Assembly: GCF_025252405.1 (NCBI RefSeq)
Contig: NZ_CP104307.1
Span: forward strand, 3,410,001 to 3,474,000
Reading direction: 5' to 3'
DNA length: 64,000 nucleotides
Origin: Flavobacterium sp. TR2
GTDB taxonomy: Bacteria > Bacteroidota > Bacteroidia > Flavobacteriales > Flavobacteriaceae
Shown here: positions 41,365-51,420 of the stretch, in pieces
How positions within the stretch are numbered: position 1 is the stretch's first letter
How the letters are laid out: each line of letters starts with the position of its first letter
The notes under the pieces: model-generated
Databases searched by the model: none
Told to the model about the DNA's origin: nothing
The model's input: the letters and a program-made list of their open reading frames with translations, nothing else
Program-made: the position numbers and the translations under genes

Positions 41365-42399
41365 ATGCTTCCAAAAACAATGAAAGCTGCGGTCGTTAGA
41401 GAATTCGGATCTCTTTTAAAAATTGAAGAGGTCGAAGTCAAACGCCCAGGTAGAAATGAAATTCTTGTAAAAGTAATTGCAAGCGGAGTGTGCCACACCG
41501 ATTTACACGCTGTAGAAGGCGATTGGCCAGTTAAACCCAAAATGCCATTGATTCCGGGTCACGAAGCTGTTGGCTACGTGGCTGCAGTGGGACAGGACGT
41601 AAAGAATGTAAAAGAAGGCGATGCCGTTGGCGTGCCCTGGCTGTATAGCGCCTGCGGTGGCTGCGATCATTGCATTACAGGTTGGGAAACTTTATGCGAA
41701 AGCCAGCAGAACGGCGGTTATAGTGTAGACGGCGGATTTGCAGAATTTGTTATTGCAGATGCTCGATACGTTGGAATTTTGCCTTCAAATGTAAATTTTA
41801 TTGAAATGGCTCCTATTTTATGCGCTGGCGTTACAGTTTACAAAGGATTGAAAGAAACAGAAGTGAAACCTGGCGAATGGGTCGCAATTTCTGGAATTGG
41901 AGGTTTAGGGCACGTTGCTGTGCAATATGCAAAAGCTATGGGAATGAATGTTGCAGCTATAGATGTTGGAGACGACAAACTGGAACTGGCAAAAAAATTA
42001 GGCGCCGATTTGGTCGTTAATGCTAAAAATCAAAATCCTGGAGAATTCTTAAAGAAAGAAGTCGGTGGAATGCATGGGGCATTGGTTACCGCAGTTTCTC
42101 CAATAGCTTTCAAACAAGGGCTTGAAACGTTGAGAAGAAAAGGTACAATGGCATTAAACGGACTTCCTCCAGGCAATTTTGATTTGTCTATTTTCGATAC
42201 CGTCTTAAACAGAATCACTATTAGGGGGTCGATAGTTGGAACGAGAAAAGACATGAAGGAAGCGATTGAATTTGCTGTTGATGGAAAAGTCAAAGCGACA
42301 GTGATGCCTTCAAAATTGGAAGACATCAATACTGTTTTTGACAAAATGAAAAAAGGACAGATAGAAGGCAGAATTGTGCTAGACATAGCGCAATCATAA
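41365..42399 (+). CDS. adhP: Zinc-dependent alcohol dehydrogenase
   Basis: 344 aa. Catalytic zinc ligands C43 (SGVCHTDLH) and H66-E67 (PGHEAVG) are visible. The structural zinc Cys are in SACGGCDHC and LCES. The nucleotide motif [14 protein letters not shown] follows. Matches AdhP in length and motifs; it interconverts primary alcohols such as ethanol with aldehydes, using NAD. Adjacent to the aldehyde dehydrogenase. Confidence 0.95.
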   Translation: MLPKTMKAAVVREFGSLLKIEEVEVKRPGRNEILVKVIASGVCHTDLHAVEGDWPVKPKMPLIPGHEAVGYVAAVGQDVKNVKEGDAVGVPWLYSACGGCDHCITGWETLCESQQNGGYSVDGGFAEFVIADARYVGILPSNVNFIEMAPILCAGVTVYKGLKETEVKPGEWVAISGIGGLGHVAVQYAKAMGMNVAAIDVGDDKLELAKKLGADLVVNAKNQNPGEFLKKEVGGMHGALVTAVSPIAFKQGLETLRRKGTMALNGLPPGNFDLSIFDTVLNRITIRGSIVGTRKDMKEAIEFAVDGKVKATVMPSKLEDINTVFDKMKKGQIEGRIVLDIAQS

Positions 42400-42414
42400 A
42401 TAGTTGGTTATGTG

Positions 42415-42456
42415 AAAGCAGTAAATTTCGTAATTGAATTTACTGCTTTTTTAATT
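42415..42456 (+). terminator. Rho-independent terminator after adhP
   Basis: AAAGCAGTAAATT and AATTTACTGCTTT form a 13-bp stem followed by a T-rich tail. It lies 10 bp before the DUF779 start, so that gene may depend on read-through. Confidence 0.85.
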
Positions 42457-42465
42457 TTAAAAGTT

Positions 42466-42837
42466 ATGATTAAACGAATTGATGCCACAGAAAAAGCAGT
42501 AGAACTGATAAAGATTCTAAAAGAAAAACACGGTGATCTGATGTTTTACCAAGCAGGCGGATGCTGCGAAGGCACTCAGCCGCAATGCTTTGAAAAAGGC
42601 GGTTATTACCAGCGTTCGGGAGATATCTGCATTGGTACAGTTGAAGATGTTGAATTTTGGGTAGACAAAGATTTATTCGAATATTGGAAACACGCCCATT
42701 TTACTTTGACTGTAATCGATGCATTCGGAGTAGGAGGTTTTTCGTTGGAAACGCCACTAAAGAAAACTTTTCAAATAGAATACCGCATTTTTACCCCAGA
42801 AGAAGAGAAGAATTTGGAACCGATAACTTTTTTTTAG
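42466..42837 (+). CDS. DUF779 family protein
   Basis: 123 aa, start ATG 42466; a GTG start at 42412 would run through the terminator and is rejected. The family motif YQAGGCCEGTQPQCFEKGGY is Cys-rich and probably binds metal. DUF779 genes commonly sit beside aldehyde dehydrogenases as here. Function not established. Confidence 0.88.
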   Translation: MIKRIDATEKAVELIKILKEKHGDLMFYQAGGCCEGTQPQCFEKGGYYQRSGDICIGTVEDVEFWVDKDLFEYWKHAHFTLTVIDAFGVGGFSLETPLKKTFQIEYRIFTPEEEKNLEPITFF

Positions 42838-43234
42838 GTTCAAAGAGGCAAAGTTGCAAAGGGTCAAAGGTTTTTAAACTTTGTGCCTCTGAACCTTTGC
42901 AACTTTGCGCCTAAATTTATATAAAGTGACAAAGGATCAAAGGTTTTAAGACTCTGTACCTATGTATCTTTGCCTCTTTGAGCCTAATTTAAATAAAGTA
43001 ACAATTTGCAAAGTATCAAAGGTTTTTAAACTTTGTGCCTCTGAACCTTTGCAACTTTGCGCCTAAATTTATATAAAGTAACAAAGGACCAAAGGTTTTA
43101 TGACTCTGTACCTATGTGCCTTTGCCTCTTTGAGCCTAATTTGCATAAAGTAACAAATTTGCAAAGGGTCAAAGGTTTTTAAACTTTGTGCCTCTGAACC
43201 TTTGCAACTTTGCACCTAATTTATATAAAGTAAC
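42838..43234. repeat. Tandem array of palindromic units carrying copies of the araC 3' end
   Basis: Five alternating units, A-B-A-B-A, with A units about 152-153 bp apart. A units contain TTTTTAAACTTTGTGCCTCT (at about 42871, 43023, 43176) and the CAAAGG/CCTTTG inverted parts; B units are diverged versions. Every unit ends in a sequence like AATTTATATAAAGTAAC, which at the last unit is the coding end of the adjacent araC gene (43216 onward). The array therefore grew by duplication of a segment that included the last codons and stop of that gene. Confidence 0.88.
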
Positions 43235-44139
43235 TGATACTGTTTTGGAGTAATTCCTTCATGCTTTTTAAATAATCTAATAAAGTAATTTGCATCTTCA
43301 AAACCAGCTAAATAACAGACTTCGTTGATTTGGAGCGTTGGATTCTTCAATAGATTTTTGGCACATTTTATTTTTTCATTCAAAATATATTCAATCGGAC
43401 TCATTCCGAGCTCGCGCTTAAAGAAACGATAGAAAGAAGTGGTGCTCATACAGGCTTTTTCGCTCAGCGATTTTAAGCTTATATTTTCCTTTAAGTTTTG
43501 TTTGATGTACTCTGTAACTTCCTTAATCGGATTGTTTGCGTCTAGAAATTGCCCCTGATCTAGAGATTTTACCGTCTGTGTCTGGATAATTCGGATCAAT
43601 AATTCTTTTAAAGTCAAATCGGCAAAAATATCTTTGGCGACAGAAGTGCTCATGCATTCTTTGATGAGCTTATTGATTGTCGCGGCCATTTCTACATTAT
43701 TGTAAAAGAAATAATTCTGATAGTTTAACTGCCAGTACATATTGCTTCCTTCTTTTGGATATTGCTCGTTTAAGAAATTTAAGATTTCGGCAATTTTATC
43801 CTGATCTATCGCCAATGCCAAACACTGCGTCGGATTGTTTTTTGAAGCTTCAGGAAAATCAATTTTCATTTCTACATTTGAAGGCACGATAACCGTTTCG
43901 CCCGGAAGGTAAACAAATTCAGGATCATCAAAAAGATGCATGATTTTTTTGCCTCTAAGCATACTGGTTACCACCAAGTCATTAAATTTTAACGGAACTT
44001 TCTGAGTCGATTCGTAGGTTTCAAATAGATTTAATTCACAATGATTCAAATTGTAAATAGTTCTGTTTTCTACAAGAGTCTTTAATGATTTCTCTTGCGA
44101 TAATTGAAGCGGATTGACTAAAAATCGTTGATTGTTCAT
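43216..44139 (-). CDS. AraC-family regulator of the alcohol/aldehyde dehydrogenase genes
   Basis: 307 aa. An AraC_binding-type N-terminal domain (about 20-180) and the C-terminal double HTH (LSEKACMSTTSFYRFFKREL; INEVCYLAGFEDANYF). This combination next to aldehyde dehydrogenase, alcohol dehydrogenase and DUF779 recurs in bacteria, which makes control of those genes likely. It is convergent with them across the repeat array. The final codons are duplicated in the array. Confidence 0.92.
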   Translation of the reverse strand: MNNQRFLVNPLQLSQEKSLKTLVENRTIYNLNHCELNLFETYESTQKVPLKFNDLVVTSMLRGKKIMHLFDDPEFVYLPGETVIVPSNVEMKIDFPEASKNNPTQCLALAIDQDKIAEILNFLNEQYPKEGSNMYWQLNYQNYFFYNNVEMAATINKLIKECMSTSVAKDIFADLTLKELLIRIIQTQTVKSLDQGQFLDANNPIKEVTEYIKQNLKENISLKSLSEKACMSTTSFYRFFKRELGMSPIEYILNEKIKCAKNLLKNPTLQINEVCYLAGFEDANYFIRLFKKHEGITPKQYQLLYIN

Positions 44140-44212
44140 TAAATTTAATTTTTGGGTGAAGACTTTAAATTTAATGAAAATAAGTTTAGAAAGAAGCAGA
44201 TTTAACGTTTTA

Positions 44213-45076
44213 TTAAATCAGTTCTTCAACGTGTTTTTTGATGTTTTCGGAGATTTTTCTCGTTGGAAGATCATTTTCATCATCTCCAAACGGATCTTCA
44301 ATTTCTTCGGCAATAAGCTCTAAACTGGCTAAGACATAAAATATAAAAACCACTACCGGCGCAACCAGATAACCAAGACTTACAGAATATCCAAACGGAA
44401 GCGTCATGGTGTAAAAGAAAATGAATTTCTTTATAAAAGCACTGTAAGAGTAGGGAATAGGCGTGTTTTTGATACGCTCGCACGCTCCGCATATATCGGT
44501 AAAAGCAACCAATTCGTCATTTAGAGTAATGAGCTGTTCTCCGGTTATTTTTCCTGCATCATACAAATCATTGATTTTATGATACATGATTCTTTTCAGC
44601 TGGTTTGGTTTGTGTTTGTGATGGTCAATTTCTAAATCAACATCTTCAAAAAGTTGTTTGCTGGTGTCTTCATCTTTTAAATGTTTATGAAGAATGTCGG
44701 CATACATGGGAATGTATTTTCTAAAAAACTTTCTATCATTCTCATCTTTTAAAATGGCTGATAGTTTTATGGCAAAATTACGGCTGTTGTTTACAAGACT
44801 ACCCCAAAGTTTACGGCCTTCCCACCATCTGTCATAAGCCGTATTTGTTCTAAAAACCAGCAAAAGCGAAATGACAAAGCCAAGCATTCCGTGCATGATT
44901 GGAATGTTGTGGATGTAATCGTTTTTGGTTACTTTGAAATAATGAAGCTCAAGATAACATACGATTGCAGAATATATTCCAATTGCAATCATAATCGTAA
45001 ACAGTTTTCGGACTGTATCTGATTTATGGAAATGAAAGATAAATGTAAACCAGTCTTTGGTATTGTATGTGATCAT
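44213..45076 (-). CDS. Bestrophin-family ion channel
   Basis: 287 aa. The family pattern is clear: an N-terminal span followed by VFRTNTAYDRWWEGRKLWGS, later LPFGYSVSLGYLVAP, and the conserved DPFGDDENDLP acidic motif near the C-terminus. Bacterial bestrophins form pentameric channels for cations or anions. It stands alone, leftward, upstream of the araC-type gene by 73 bp, with no visible functional link. Confidence 0.93.
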   Translation of the reverse strand: MITYNTKDWFTFIFHFHKSDTVRKLFTIMIAIGIYSAIVCYLELHYFKVTKNDYIHNIPIMHGMLGFVISLLLVFRTNTAYDRWWEGRKLWGSLVNNSRNFAIKLSAILKDENDRKFFRKYIPMYADILHKHLKDEDTSKQLFEDVDLEIDHHKHKPNQLKRIMYHKINDLYDAGKITGEQLITLNDELVAFTDICGACERIKNTPIPYSYSAFIKKFIFFYTMTLPFGYSVSLGYLVAPVVVFIFYVLASLELIAEEIEDPFGDDENDLPTRKISENIKKHVEELI

Positions 45077-45231
45077 TGAAGCGTCTTTTGAAACAAATTT
45101 AAATTAAAAATAATGTATTGAACGTAAAGTGGAAAGAAATATTTCAGTTCGTTGCTGTATTCTTTACTATTAAAAAGATGCTTCGCGGACAACTATGTGT
45201 ATGTTTATGTAGATGAAAGTCTTCGTGAAAT

Positions 45232-45291
45232 TTTAAAAAAAAATCTGCTGGATCTGCGAGAAAATAAAAAGACTCGCAGATTTAGCAGATT
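45232..45291 (-). terminator. Rho-independent terminator of the RND efflux operon
   Basis: On the minus strand AATCTGCT-(2)-ATCTGCGAG and CTCGCAGAT-(2)-AGCAGATT form a long two-part stem followed by nine T. It lies about 30 bp after the TolC-type gene. Confidence 0.88.
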
Positions 45292-45319
45292 CAACAGATG
45301 TTATGCGGTTGCAGGAAAG

Positions 45320-46630
45320 TTAAAAATTGATATTTCCTGCCAATTCTTTTAAAGCGATTTCAGATAATTTTGCCTCATATTGCGCGTTGCTGTAACGTAC
45401 TTTTGCATTCACATAATTCAGCTGAGCCGTTCTAAAATCAAGCGTTGTAATGGTTCCGATTTTAAATTTATCTAATGTGATTTCTAAATTCTGCCGAGCA
45501 ATATTTTCATTGTTTTCTTCTAAATCAATGAGTTCTAAGTTTGTCAGATAGGTCTGGAAAGCCGTGCTCAATTGCGTATTTAAAAGCGTATTTTGCTGTT
45601 CTATTGCAAGCTGAGAATTTTCGATCTGCAATTTGGCCACTTTCTCATTGCGATGCTGATTAAAACCGTCAAATATATTCATAGAAGCATTAAAACCGTA
45701 ATTTAAACCTCTATTGGAAGTTTCGCTCGTAAAACCTAAACTCGATTGGCTTTCAGAAAAATTATAACCTGAAGTTAGTCTTAATGTCGGATAACGATCG
45801 GCTTTAACTTGTTTTAATTGCAATTCGGCAATGCGTTTGCTGATGATCTGAGCTTCTAAACCTGGATTTTGTTTCTGAGCTAAGTCCATTAGATCTGCTA
45901 AAACTAATTTATTGTCAACCTTTACTTGGTCTGTAACTTTGAAATCAATTTTTGGGTCGCGTGCCAAATGCTGGTTCAGTAAGATTTTGCCATTGGCATA
46001 CGCTTCTTTTTGTCTCAATAATGCAACTTGATCAGAGTTTAAATCAACCTGTGCATTTAAAACCTCCAGTTTTGAAGCTTTCCCAATGCTGAAACGGTTT
46101 TTAGCCAAAGTCAAACGCTGGTTTGAAATTACAATTGTGGTGTCTAGAGCTGCCAATTGCTGTTGCATCTGAACTAAATCGTAATAAGCCGAATTGACCT
46201 GAGCAATTTTGACTAAAATGGTTCTTTTAAGTTCAGCGTCACCCAATTTTTGAAGTTCTTTCAATTGATCTAGTTTGGCAAACATTTTCATTCCGTCAAA
46301 AACAGTCCATCCTATACTGACGCCATACGTCAAACTGTTGTTTTTGGCATTATTCAATGAGGTCGATGTGCCGTCTTGTCGCACTTGAGTAGAATTGGTA
46401 ACGCTGTTGTTGTCGGTAATATTTGCTGTTGCTGTCGGAAGCATTCCTGCATTTCCAACTGTCGCGTTTGTTTCGTTTATTTTAGAATTGTTTTTAGCAA
46501 TTTTAATTTCAAAATTATTTTCCAAAGCTATGGTCATAGCTTGTTCAATGGTAAGAACTTCCTGTGCCTTTGCCTGAATAATGCAAAAGAAGAGGATGAG
46601 TGCTGTACAATATATTTTTTTGATATTCAT
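45320..46630 (-). CDS. TolC-family outer-membrane efflux protein
   Basis: 436 aa, start at 46630 to give signal peptide MNIKKIYCTALILFFCIIQA; an upstream start at 46705 would add 25 residues overlapping the RND gene. Two TolC repeats (about 30-220 and 240-430) with heptad-rich helices. It forms the outer-membrane channel of the efflux pump. It is the third gene of the operon. Confidence 0.93.
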   Translation of the reverse strand: MNIKKIYCTALILFFCIIQAKAQEVLTIEQAMTIALENNFEIKIAKNNSKINETNATVGNAGMLPTATANITDNNSVTNSTQVRQDGTSTSLNNAKNNSLTYGVSIGWTVFDGMKMFAKLDQLKELQKLGDAELKRTILVKIAQVNSAYYDLVQMQQQLAALDTTIVISNQRLTLAKNRFSIGKASKLEVLNAQVDLNSDQVALLRQKEAYANGKILLNQHLARDPKIDFKVTDQVKVDNKLVLADLMDLAQKQNPGLEAQIISKRIAELQLKQVKADRYPTLRLTSGYNFSESQSSLGFTSETSNRGLNYGFNASMNIFDGFNQHRNEKVAKLQIENSQLAIEQQNTLLNTQLSTAFQTYLTNLELIDLEENNENIARQNLEITLDKFKIGTITTLDFRTAQLNYVNAKVRYSNAQYEAKLSEIALKELAGNINF

Positions 46631-46664
46631 ATTTATTTTCTTTAACCCAAAATCAAGTTTTGGC

Positions 46665-49600
46665 TTATTTGATGCTTTCTCTTTCGTATTCGTCAATATG
46701 GTCAAACTCCGGATAATGTTTTCTGGCTTTAGACCACATTAGATAAATGGCAGGAATTACAAAAAGCGTTAAGGCTAATGAAAAAATGGTTCCTCCCACA
46801 ATTACAACCCCCATGCCAATTCTGCTGGTTGATGCCGCTCCAAGTGACAATGCAATCGGAAGCGCTCCTAAGGCAATGGCTAAGCTCGTCATCAAAATTG
46901 GACGCAAACGTGCTTCTGAAGCTTCTAAAATAGCCTCTAATTTTGGTTTGCCCTGTTCTCGCAGCTGATTGGCAAATTCTACAATCAAAATACCGTTTTT
47001 GGTTACCAGACCAATAAGCATTACCGTACCAATCTGACTGAAAATATTCCAGGTCTGGTTGAATAGCCACAATGAGAATAAAGCCCCCGCTACCGCCATC
47101 GGAACTGTCAAAATGATGATAAACGGATCTATAAAACTTTCAAACTGCGCTGCAAGAATTAAGAAAATAAGCAATAAAGCCAATCCGAATGCGAAAGAAG
47201 TGTTGGAACTACTTTCTACGAAATCTCGAGATTCTCCAGCTAAATCGGTAGTAAAGCTTTCATCCAAAACTTTCGCTTTAATTCGGTCCATTTCTACAAT
47301 ACCGTCTCCCATACTTTTTCCTGGCGCCAAACCAGCAGAAACAGTTGCCGACATATACCTGTTGTTATGGAACAATTGCGGCGGATTACTTTGTTCGTAA
47401 ACCTTCACAACGTTATCCATCTGAATTAATTGGCCATTTTTGCTTTTTACAAAAATAGAGGTCAAATCCAACGGCTTAGATCTGTCTTTTTGGTCAAACT
47501 GTCCAATTACCTGATATTGTTTTCCGTTTTTAATGAAATACCCAAAACGCTGTCCGCTTAAAGAAAGCTGTAATGTCTGCGCAATGTCAAGAATAGAAAT
47601 TCCTAAACTTTCTGCCTTTGCTCGGTCAATGGAAACGTTGATTTCGGGCTTGTTAAATTTCAAATTTACATCTGTTGTCGAAAATACATCGCTTTTATTC
47701 ACCTCATTCATAAAAAGAGGAATTTTTTCTCTCAATTTATCAAAATTAGGAGCTTGGATGATGTACTGGATCGGTAAGCCTCCACGTCTGTTAACCGCGA
47801 TAGTAGGCTGTTGGATTACAGCAGTTTTAGCATCAGGATACTGTTTGGTCCATTTGGTCAGTTTGTCTGCAATCTCTTTTTGAGATACGGTTCTTTCGTC
47901 TGGTTCTTTTAATGAAAGCCTTATAAAACCTGTATTAGTTGCCGAAGCTCCAAAACCAGGCGCAGTAATTACTAGGCTTACTTTTTTTTCAGGAATTGAA
48001 TCATCAACCAGTTTTGAAATTTCCTGCATGAAACGGTCTGTGTATTCGTATGAAGATCCCTCAGGCGTTGTCATACGCATCGTTACCGAACTTCTGTCGT
48101 CATAAGGCGCTGTTTCTTTTGGAAGAATGGTAAAGAATAAGTAAATCAGTCCGAAACAAGCAATAAGAATAGGGAAGCTGATCCATTTTCTTTCCATGAA
48201 TTTTGAAAGCGCCTCAGCATAACTGCTGTTCATTTTTTCAAAGAAAGGTTCTGTTTTAATGTAAAATTTCGATTTTTTCTGTTCTCCGCCTTTCATCAAA
48301 TAAGCGTTCAGCATTGGCGTTAAAGTCAAAGAAACGAAAGCCGAAATTAATACCGCGGCACCAATTACAACTCCAAATTCCCTAAAGAGCCTTCCCACGA
48401 AACCTTCCAAGAAAATTACGGGCAAAAATACCGCCGCCAAGGTTACCGAAATCGAAATTACGGCATAAAAAATTTCGTTAGAACCTTTTATCGCAGCTTC
48501 GATTGGAGACATTCCTTCTTCTACTTTTTTGAAGATATTTTCGGTTACAACAATTCCGTCATCTACCACAAGTCCCGTTGCGAGTACAATTGCTAATAAA
48601 GTCAGTACGTTGATTGAGAATCCAAATAGCCACATGATGAAAAATGTTGCAATTAAGGATACTGGAATATCAATTAAAGGTCTGAAAGCAATGGCCCAAT
48701 CTCTAAAAAATAAGTAGATAATGATGATTACCAGTATCACCGAGATTCCTAATGTTTCTGCAACCTCCAATACTGATTTCTTTACGAAAATCGTATTGTC
48801 AAGCGCAATGTTTAGTTTAATATCTTTTGGAAGATCCTTTTTTAAGGCTTCGTACTTTTTGTAAAATTCGGCTGAAATATCAAGGTAATTTGCTCCTGGC
48901 ATTGGCACAATTGCCAAACCAATCATTGGCAGACCAGACTGGCTTAATTTGGTTTCAATATTTTCTGGGCCTAATTCTGCACCTCCAACATCGCTTAAAC
49001 GAACAATTTTGTCTCCATCGGTTCTAATGATGATGTTGTTGAATTCTTCTGCTTTAGAAAGATTTCCAATTGTTTTTACCGTAAGTTCCGTGTTGTTACC
49101 TGTAAGTTTTCCTGATGGTAGTTCCACATTTTGCGCGTTTAATGCGGTACGCACATCGGCTACCGTACAGCCGTAAGCGGTAAGTTTTGCAGGGTCAATC
49201 CATAAACGCATGGCGTAGCGCTTCTGTCCCCAGATTTGCACGCCACTCACTCCCGGAATGGTTTCTAAACGCTGGGAGATAACATTTTCTGCATAATCGC
49301 TTAATTCTAAAGAGTTTCTCGAATCACTTTGAACAGTCATCGAAATAATTGCGTCACTATCAGCATCTGCTTTAGATACAACAGGCGGCGCATCAATATC
49401 TTGTGGAAGATTTCTAATGGCTTGCGAAACTTTGTCACGGACGTCGTTTGCGGCTTCTTCTAAATCTTTATCTAGGTTAAACTCGATTGTGATATTGCTG
49501 CTTCCTTGGTTGCTGGATGATGTGATATTTCTAATTCCGTCGATTGCATTTACCGCTTTTTCGAGCGGTTCTGTAATTTGCGATTCAATAATATCGGCAT

Positions 49601-49763
49601 TGGCTCCCGTATAATTGGTGCGAATGGATACCTGCGCTGGGTCAATAGAAGGGAACTCTCTGACGCCTAGAAAAGTATAGCCAATAAAACCGAATAATAT
49701 AATTAATAAATTCAGTACTATTGTTAAAACGGGTCTTCTTATACTTGTAGTTGATAAACTCAT
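46665..49763 (-). CDS. RND-family efflux permease (HAE-1 type)
   Basis: 1032 aa, twelve spans. Characteristic are the N-terminal IRRPVLTIVLNLLII and FPSIDPAQVSI, the membrane motif VVDDGIVVTENIFKK in span 4, and two large periplasmic loops. Asp-Asp in VVDDG is part of the proton relay. It exports drugs or other hydrophobic compounds with the adaptor and TolC proteins. Confidence 0.96.
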   Translation of the reverse strand: MSLSTTSIRRPVLTIVLNLLIILFGFIGYTFLGVREFPSIDPAQVSIRTNYTGANADIIESQITEPLEKAVNAIDGIRNITSSSNQGSSNITIEFNLDKDLEEAANDVRDKVSQAIRNLPQDIDAPPVVSKADADSDAIISMTVQSDSRNSLELSDYAENVISQRLETIPGVSGVQIWGQKRYAMRLWIDPAKLTAYGCTVADVRTALNAQNVELPSGKLTGNNTELTVKTIGNLSKAEEFNNIIIRTDGDKIVRLSDVGGAELGPENIETKLSQSGLPMIGLAIVPMPGANYLDISAEFYKKYEALKKDLPKDIKLNIALDNTIFVKKSVLEVAETLGISVILVIIIIYLFFRDWAIAFRPLIDIPVSLIATFFIMWLFGFSINVLTLLAIVLATGLVVDDGIVVTENIFKKVEEGMSPIEAAIKGSNEIFYAVISISVTLAAVFLPVIFLEGFVGRLFREFGVVIGAAVLISAFVSLTLTPMLNAYLMKGGEQKKSKFYIKTEPFFEKMNSSYAEALSKFMERKWISFPILIACFGLIYLFFTILPKETAPYDDRSSVTMRMTTPEGSSYEYTDRFMQEISKLVDDSIPEKKVSLVITAPGFGASATNTGFIRLSLKEPDERTVSQKEIADKLTKWTKQYPDAKTAVIQQPTIAVNRRGGLPIQYIIQAPNFDKLREKIPLFMNEVNKSDVFSTTDVNLKFNKPEINVSIDRAKAESLGISILDIAQTLQLSLSGQRFGYFIKNGKQYQVIGQFDQKDRSKPLDLTSIFVKSKNGQLIQMDNVVKVYEQSNPPQLFHNNRYMSATVSAGLAPGKSMGDGIVEMDRIKAKVLDESFTTDLAGESRDFVESSSNTSFAFGLALLLIFLILAAQFESFIDPFIIILTVPMAVAGALFSLWLFNQTWNIFSQIGTVMLIGLVTKNGILIVEFANQLREQGKPKLEAILEASEARLRPILMTSLAIALGALPIALSLGAASTSRIGMGVVIVGGTIFSLALTLFVIPAIYLMWSKARKHYPEFDHIDEYERESIK

Positions 49764-49884
49764 TTGTGATTTTATATTTTAGATTTCAGACCTCAGATTT
49801 CTGATTTATTGCTAAATCACACTGTTTTCTTCCATCTATATTCAAGTCTTGCGACTTTTGACTTTAAGACTTTGGGCTTTAGAA

Positions 49885-50943
49885 TTATTTTACTTTAACT
49901 TTAATAGGAGCTTCGTCTTTTAAGGACATCACACCGCTTGTGATTAAAGTGTCTCCAGGCTTTAATCCTGCTAAAATTAAAATAGACGAATCTGTTCTTG
50001 TTGTGGCGTCAACCATTACTTCTTTTGCCTGCCCGTTGTTGGCGATATATACTTTTTTACCATCTTGAATAGGCACAATAGCTTGAGAGGGAACGACTAT
50101 AGCATCTTTAATGATATTTAAAGGCAATTTTATATCGGCAAAAGTTCCAGGGAAAAGTTTTCCGTCTGCATTATCAGCAAGTGCGCGAATCTGAAGCGTA
50201 CGTGTTGCAACAGCTACTTCTGGTTCTATGGCATAAATTTTAGCATTATAGGTTTTGTCTGAGCCAGAAACTTTAAAATCGATTACAGATCCCGATTTTA
50301 CTTCTGCAGCATATTTTTCCGGAATTGAAAAAGTAATTTTTAATTTGTTTGTATTTACCAATTTTGCTACCAAAACAGTTGGAGTGATATAAGTTCCCGG
50401 AGAAATATTGCGCAAACCGATTTTTCCTGAAAATGGTGCTCTAACAGAAGTTTTAGAAATCTGTGCTCTGATTAATTGAGACTGAGCCTGTGCAGAGGCA
50501 AGATCGGCTTTTGCAACATCTGCTTCTTCTTGGCTGATAGCCTCTTTCTGCAGCAGTAATTTGGCTCTTCTTTCGTTCTCAGCTGCCAAACCTTCTCTGG
50601 TTACAGCTTGTCTTAATTGCGCTTTTAATTCAATATCATTTACTTTAAGAAGCACTTGCCCTTTTGTGACATTGGTGCCTTCGTTAAAAAATATTCCTTC
50701 AACAATTCCAGAAACCTCACTATGTATTTCTACTTGTTCGTTTGCTTCAATAGAGCCGGACAATGCTAAATTATTGTCAAAAGTGGCCGTTTTTATTACA
50801 AGTCCGTTAACAGTTGTTGGGGATTTTTTGTCATTAAACTTTTTGGAGTCATCGTTTTTGCTCTTATTAGATACGATCCTGTAGGTGATAAATCCTCCAA
50901 TTGTAATAATTAAAAGGGTGTAAATGAGGTGTTTTACTTTCAT
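49885..50943 (-). CDS. RND efflux periplasmic adaptor (membrane-fusion protein)
   Basis: 352 aa. An N-terminal anchor (6-23), the barrel-sandwich lipoyl halves (SGIVEGIFFNEGTNVTKGQV; VRAPFSGKIGLRNISPG) around a short hairpin, then the beta-barrel. It is the first gene of the operon. A -7 element TAAATTTG lies at 50993-51000 (minus strand). No repressor gene is adjacent in the window. Confidence 0.95.
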   Translation of the reverse strand: MKVKHLIYTLLIITIGGFITYRIVSNKSKNDDSKKFNDKKSPTTVNGLVIKTATFDNNLALSGSIEANEQVEIHSEVSGIVEGIFFNEGTNVTKGQVLLKVNDIELKAQLRQAVTREGLAAENERRAKLLLQKEAISQEEADVAKADLASAQAQSQLIRAQISKTSVRAPFSGKIGLRNISPGTYITPTVLVAKLVNTNKLKITFSIPEKYAAEVKSGSVIDFKVSGSDKTYNAKIYAIEPEVAVATRTLQIRALADNADGKLFPGTFADIKLPLNIIKDAIVVPSQAIVPIQDGKKVYIANNGQAKEVMVDATTRTDSSILILAGLKPGDTLITSGVMSLKDEAPIKVKVK

Positions 50944-51420
50944 AAAATTGAGGTGAATATAGATTTTTGGTTTCTGTTTTTAGGTAAGCTTACAAATTTA
51001 ACTTTTTGATATGAAATCGAAAGCTGTTAGCTTTTATTTAACATTTGTATGTACAAAGGTTTGCATTTAGACTGCAGGCGGAGAAAAAGGTTTAATTAAA
51101 TATTAATTTTTTTGAAGAAAATAAATAGAACTTCATCAAAAGTGAGCTTCGGTAAGTTGTGCAAAGGCAGGCTATTTCTGCAATGAAAGAATTTTTTGGC
51201 AATTTGTCTGATTTTTTTTGCACTTTATCGATTTTATTTGTAACATTGATATGTTAAACAAAATGAAAAAGTTTAATGCATTATCTAACGATTGAGTTCG
51301 GGTTTTGTGTTAAAATACGTATGTAGAAGTTGTTTTTTTTTGGTTTTAGTTAGATATAATGAATAATTATATTAACAAGTGTTTATTCTTTATTGTTGAA
51401 TAATATAAAAAAAATAATGT
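50944..51420. other. Divergent intergenic region of the efflux operon and the thioredoxin-like gene
   Basis: Leftward: -7 element TAAATTTG at 50993-51000. Further right there is only AT-rich sequence and a small TTGTATGTACAA-like palindrome near 51047. No gene. Confidence 0.45.

Noticed and set aside
42838..43234. A CRISPR array
   Set aside because: The units are long, alternate in two types, have no unique spacers of constant length and include the end of a gene; no cas genes are present.
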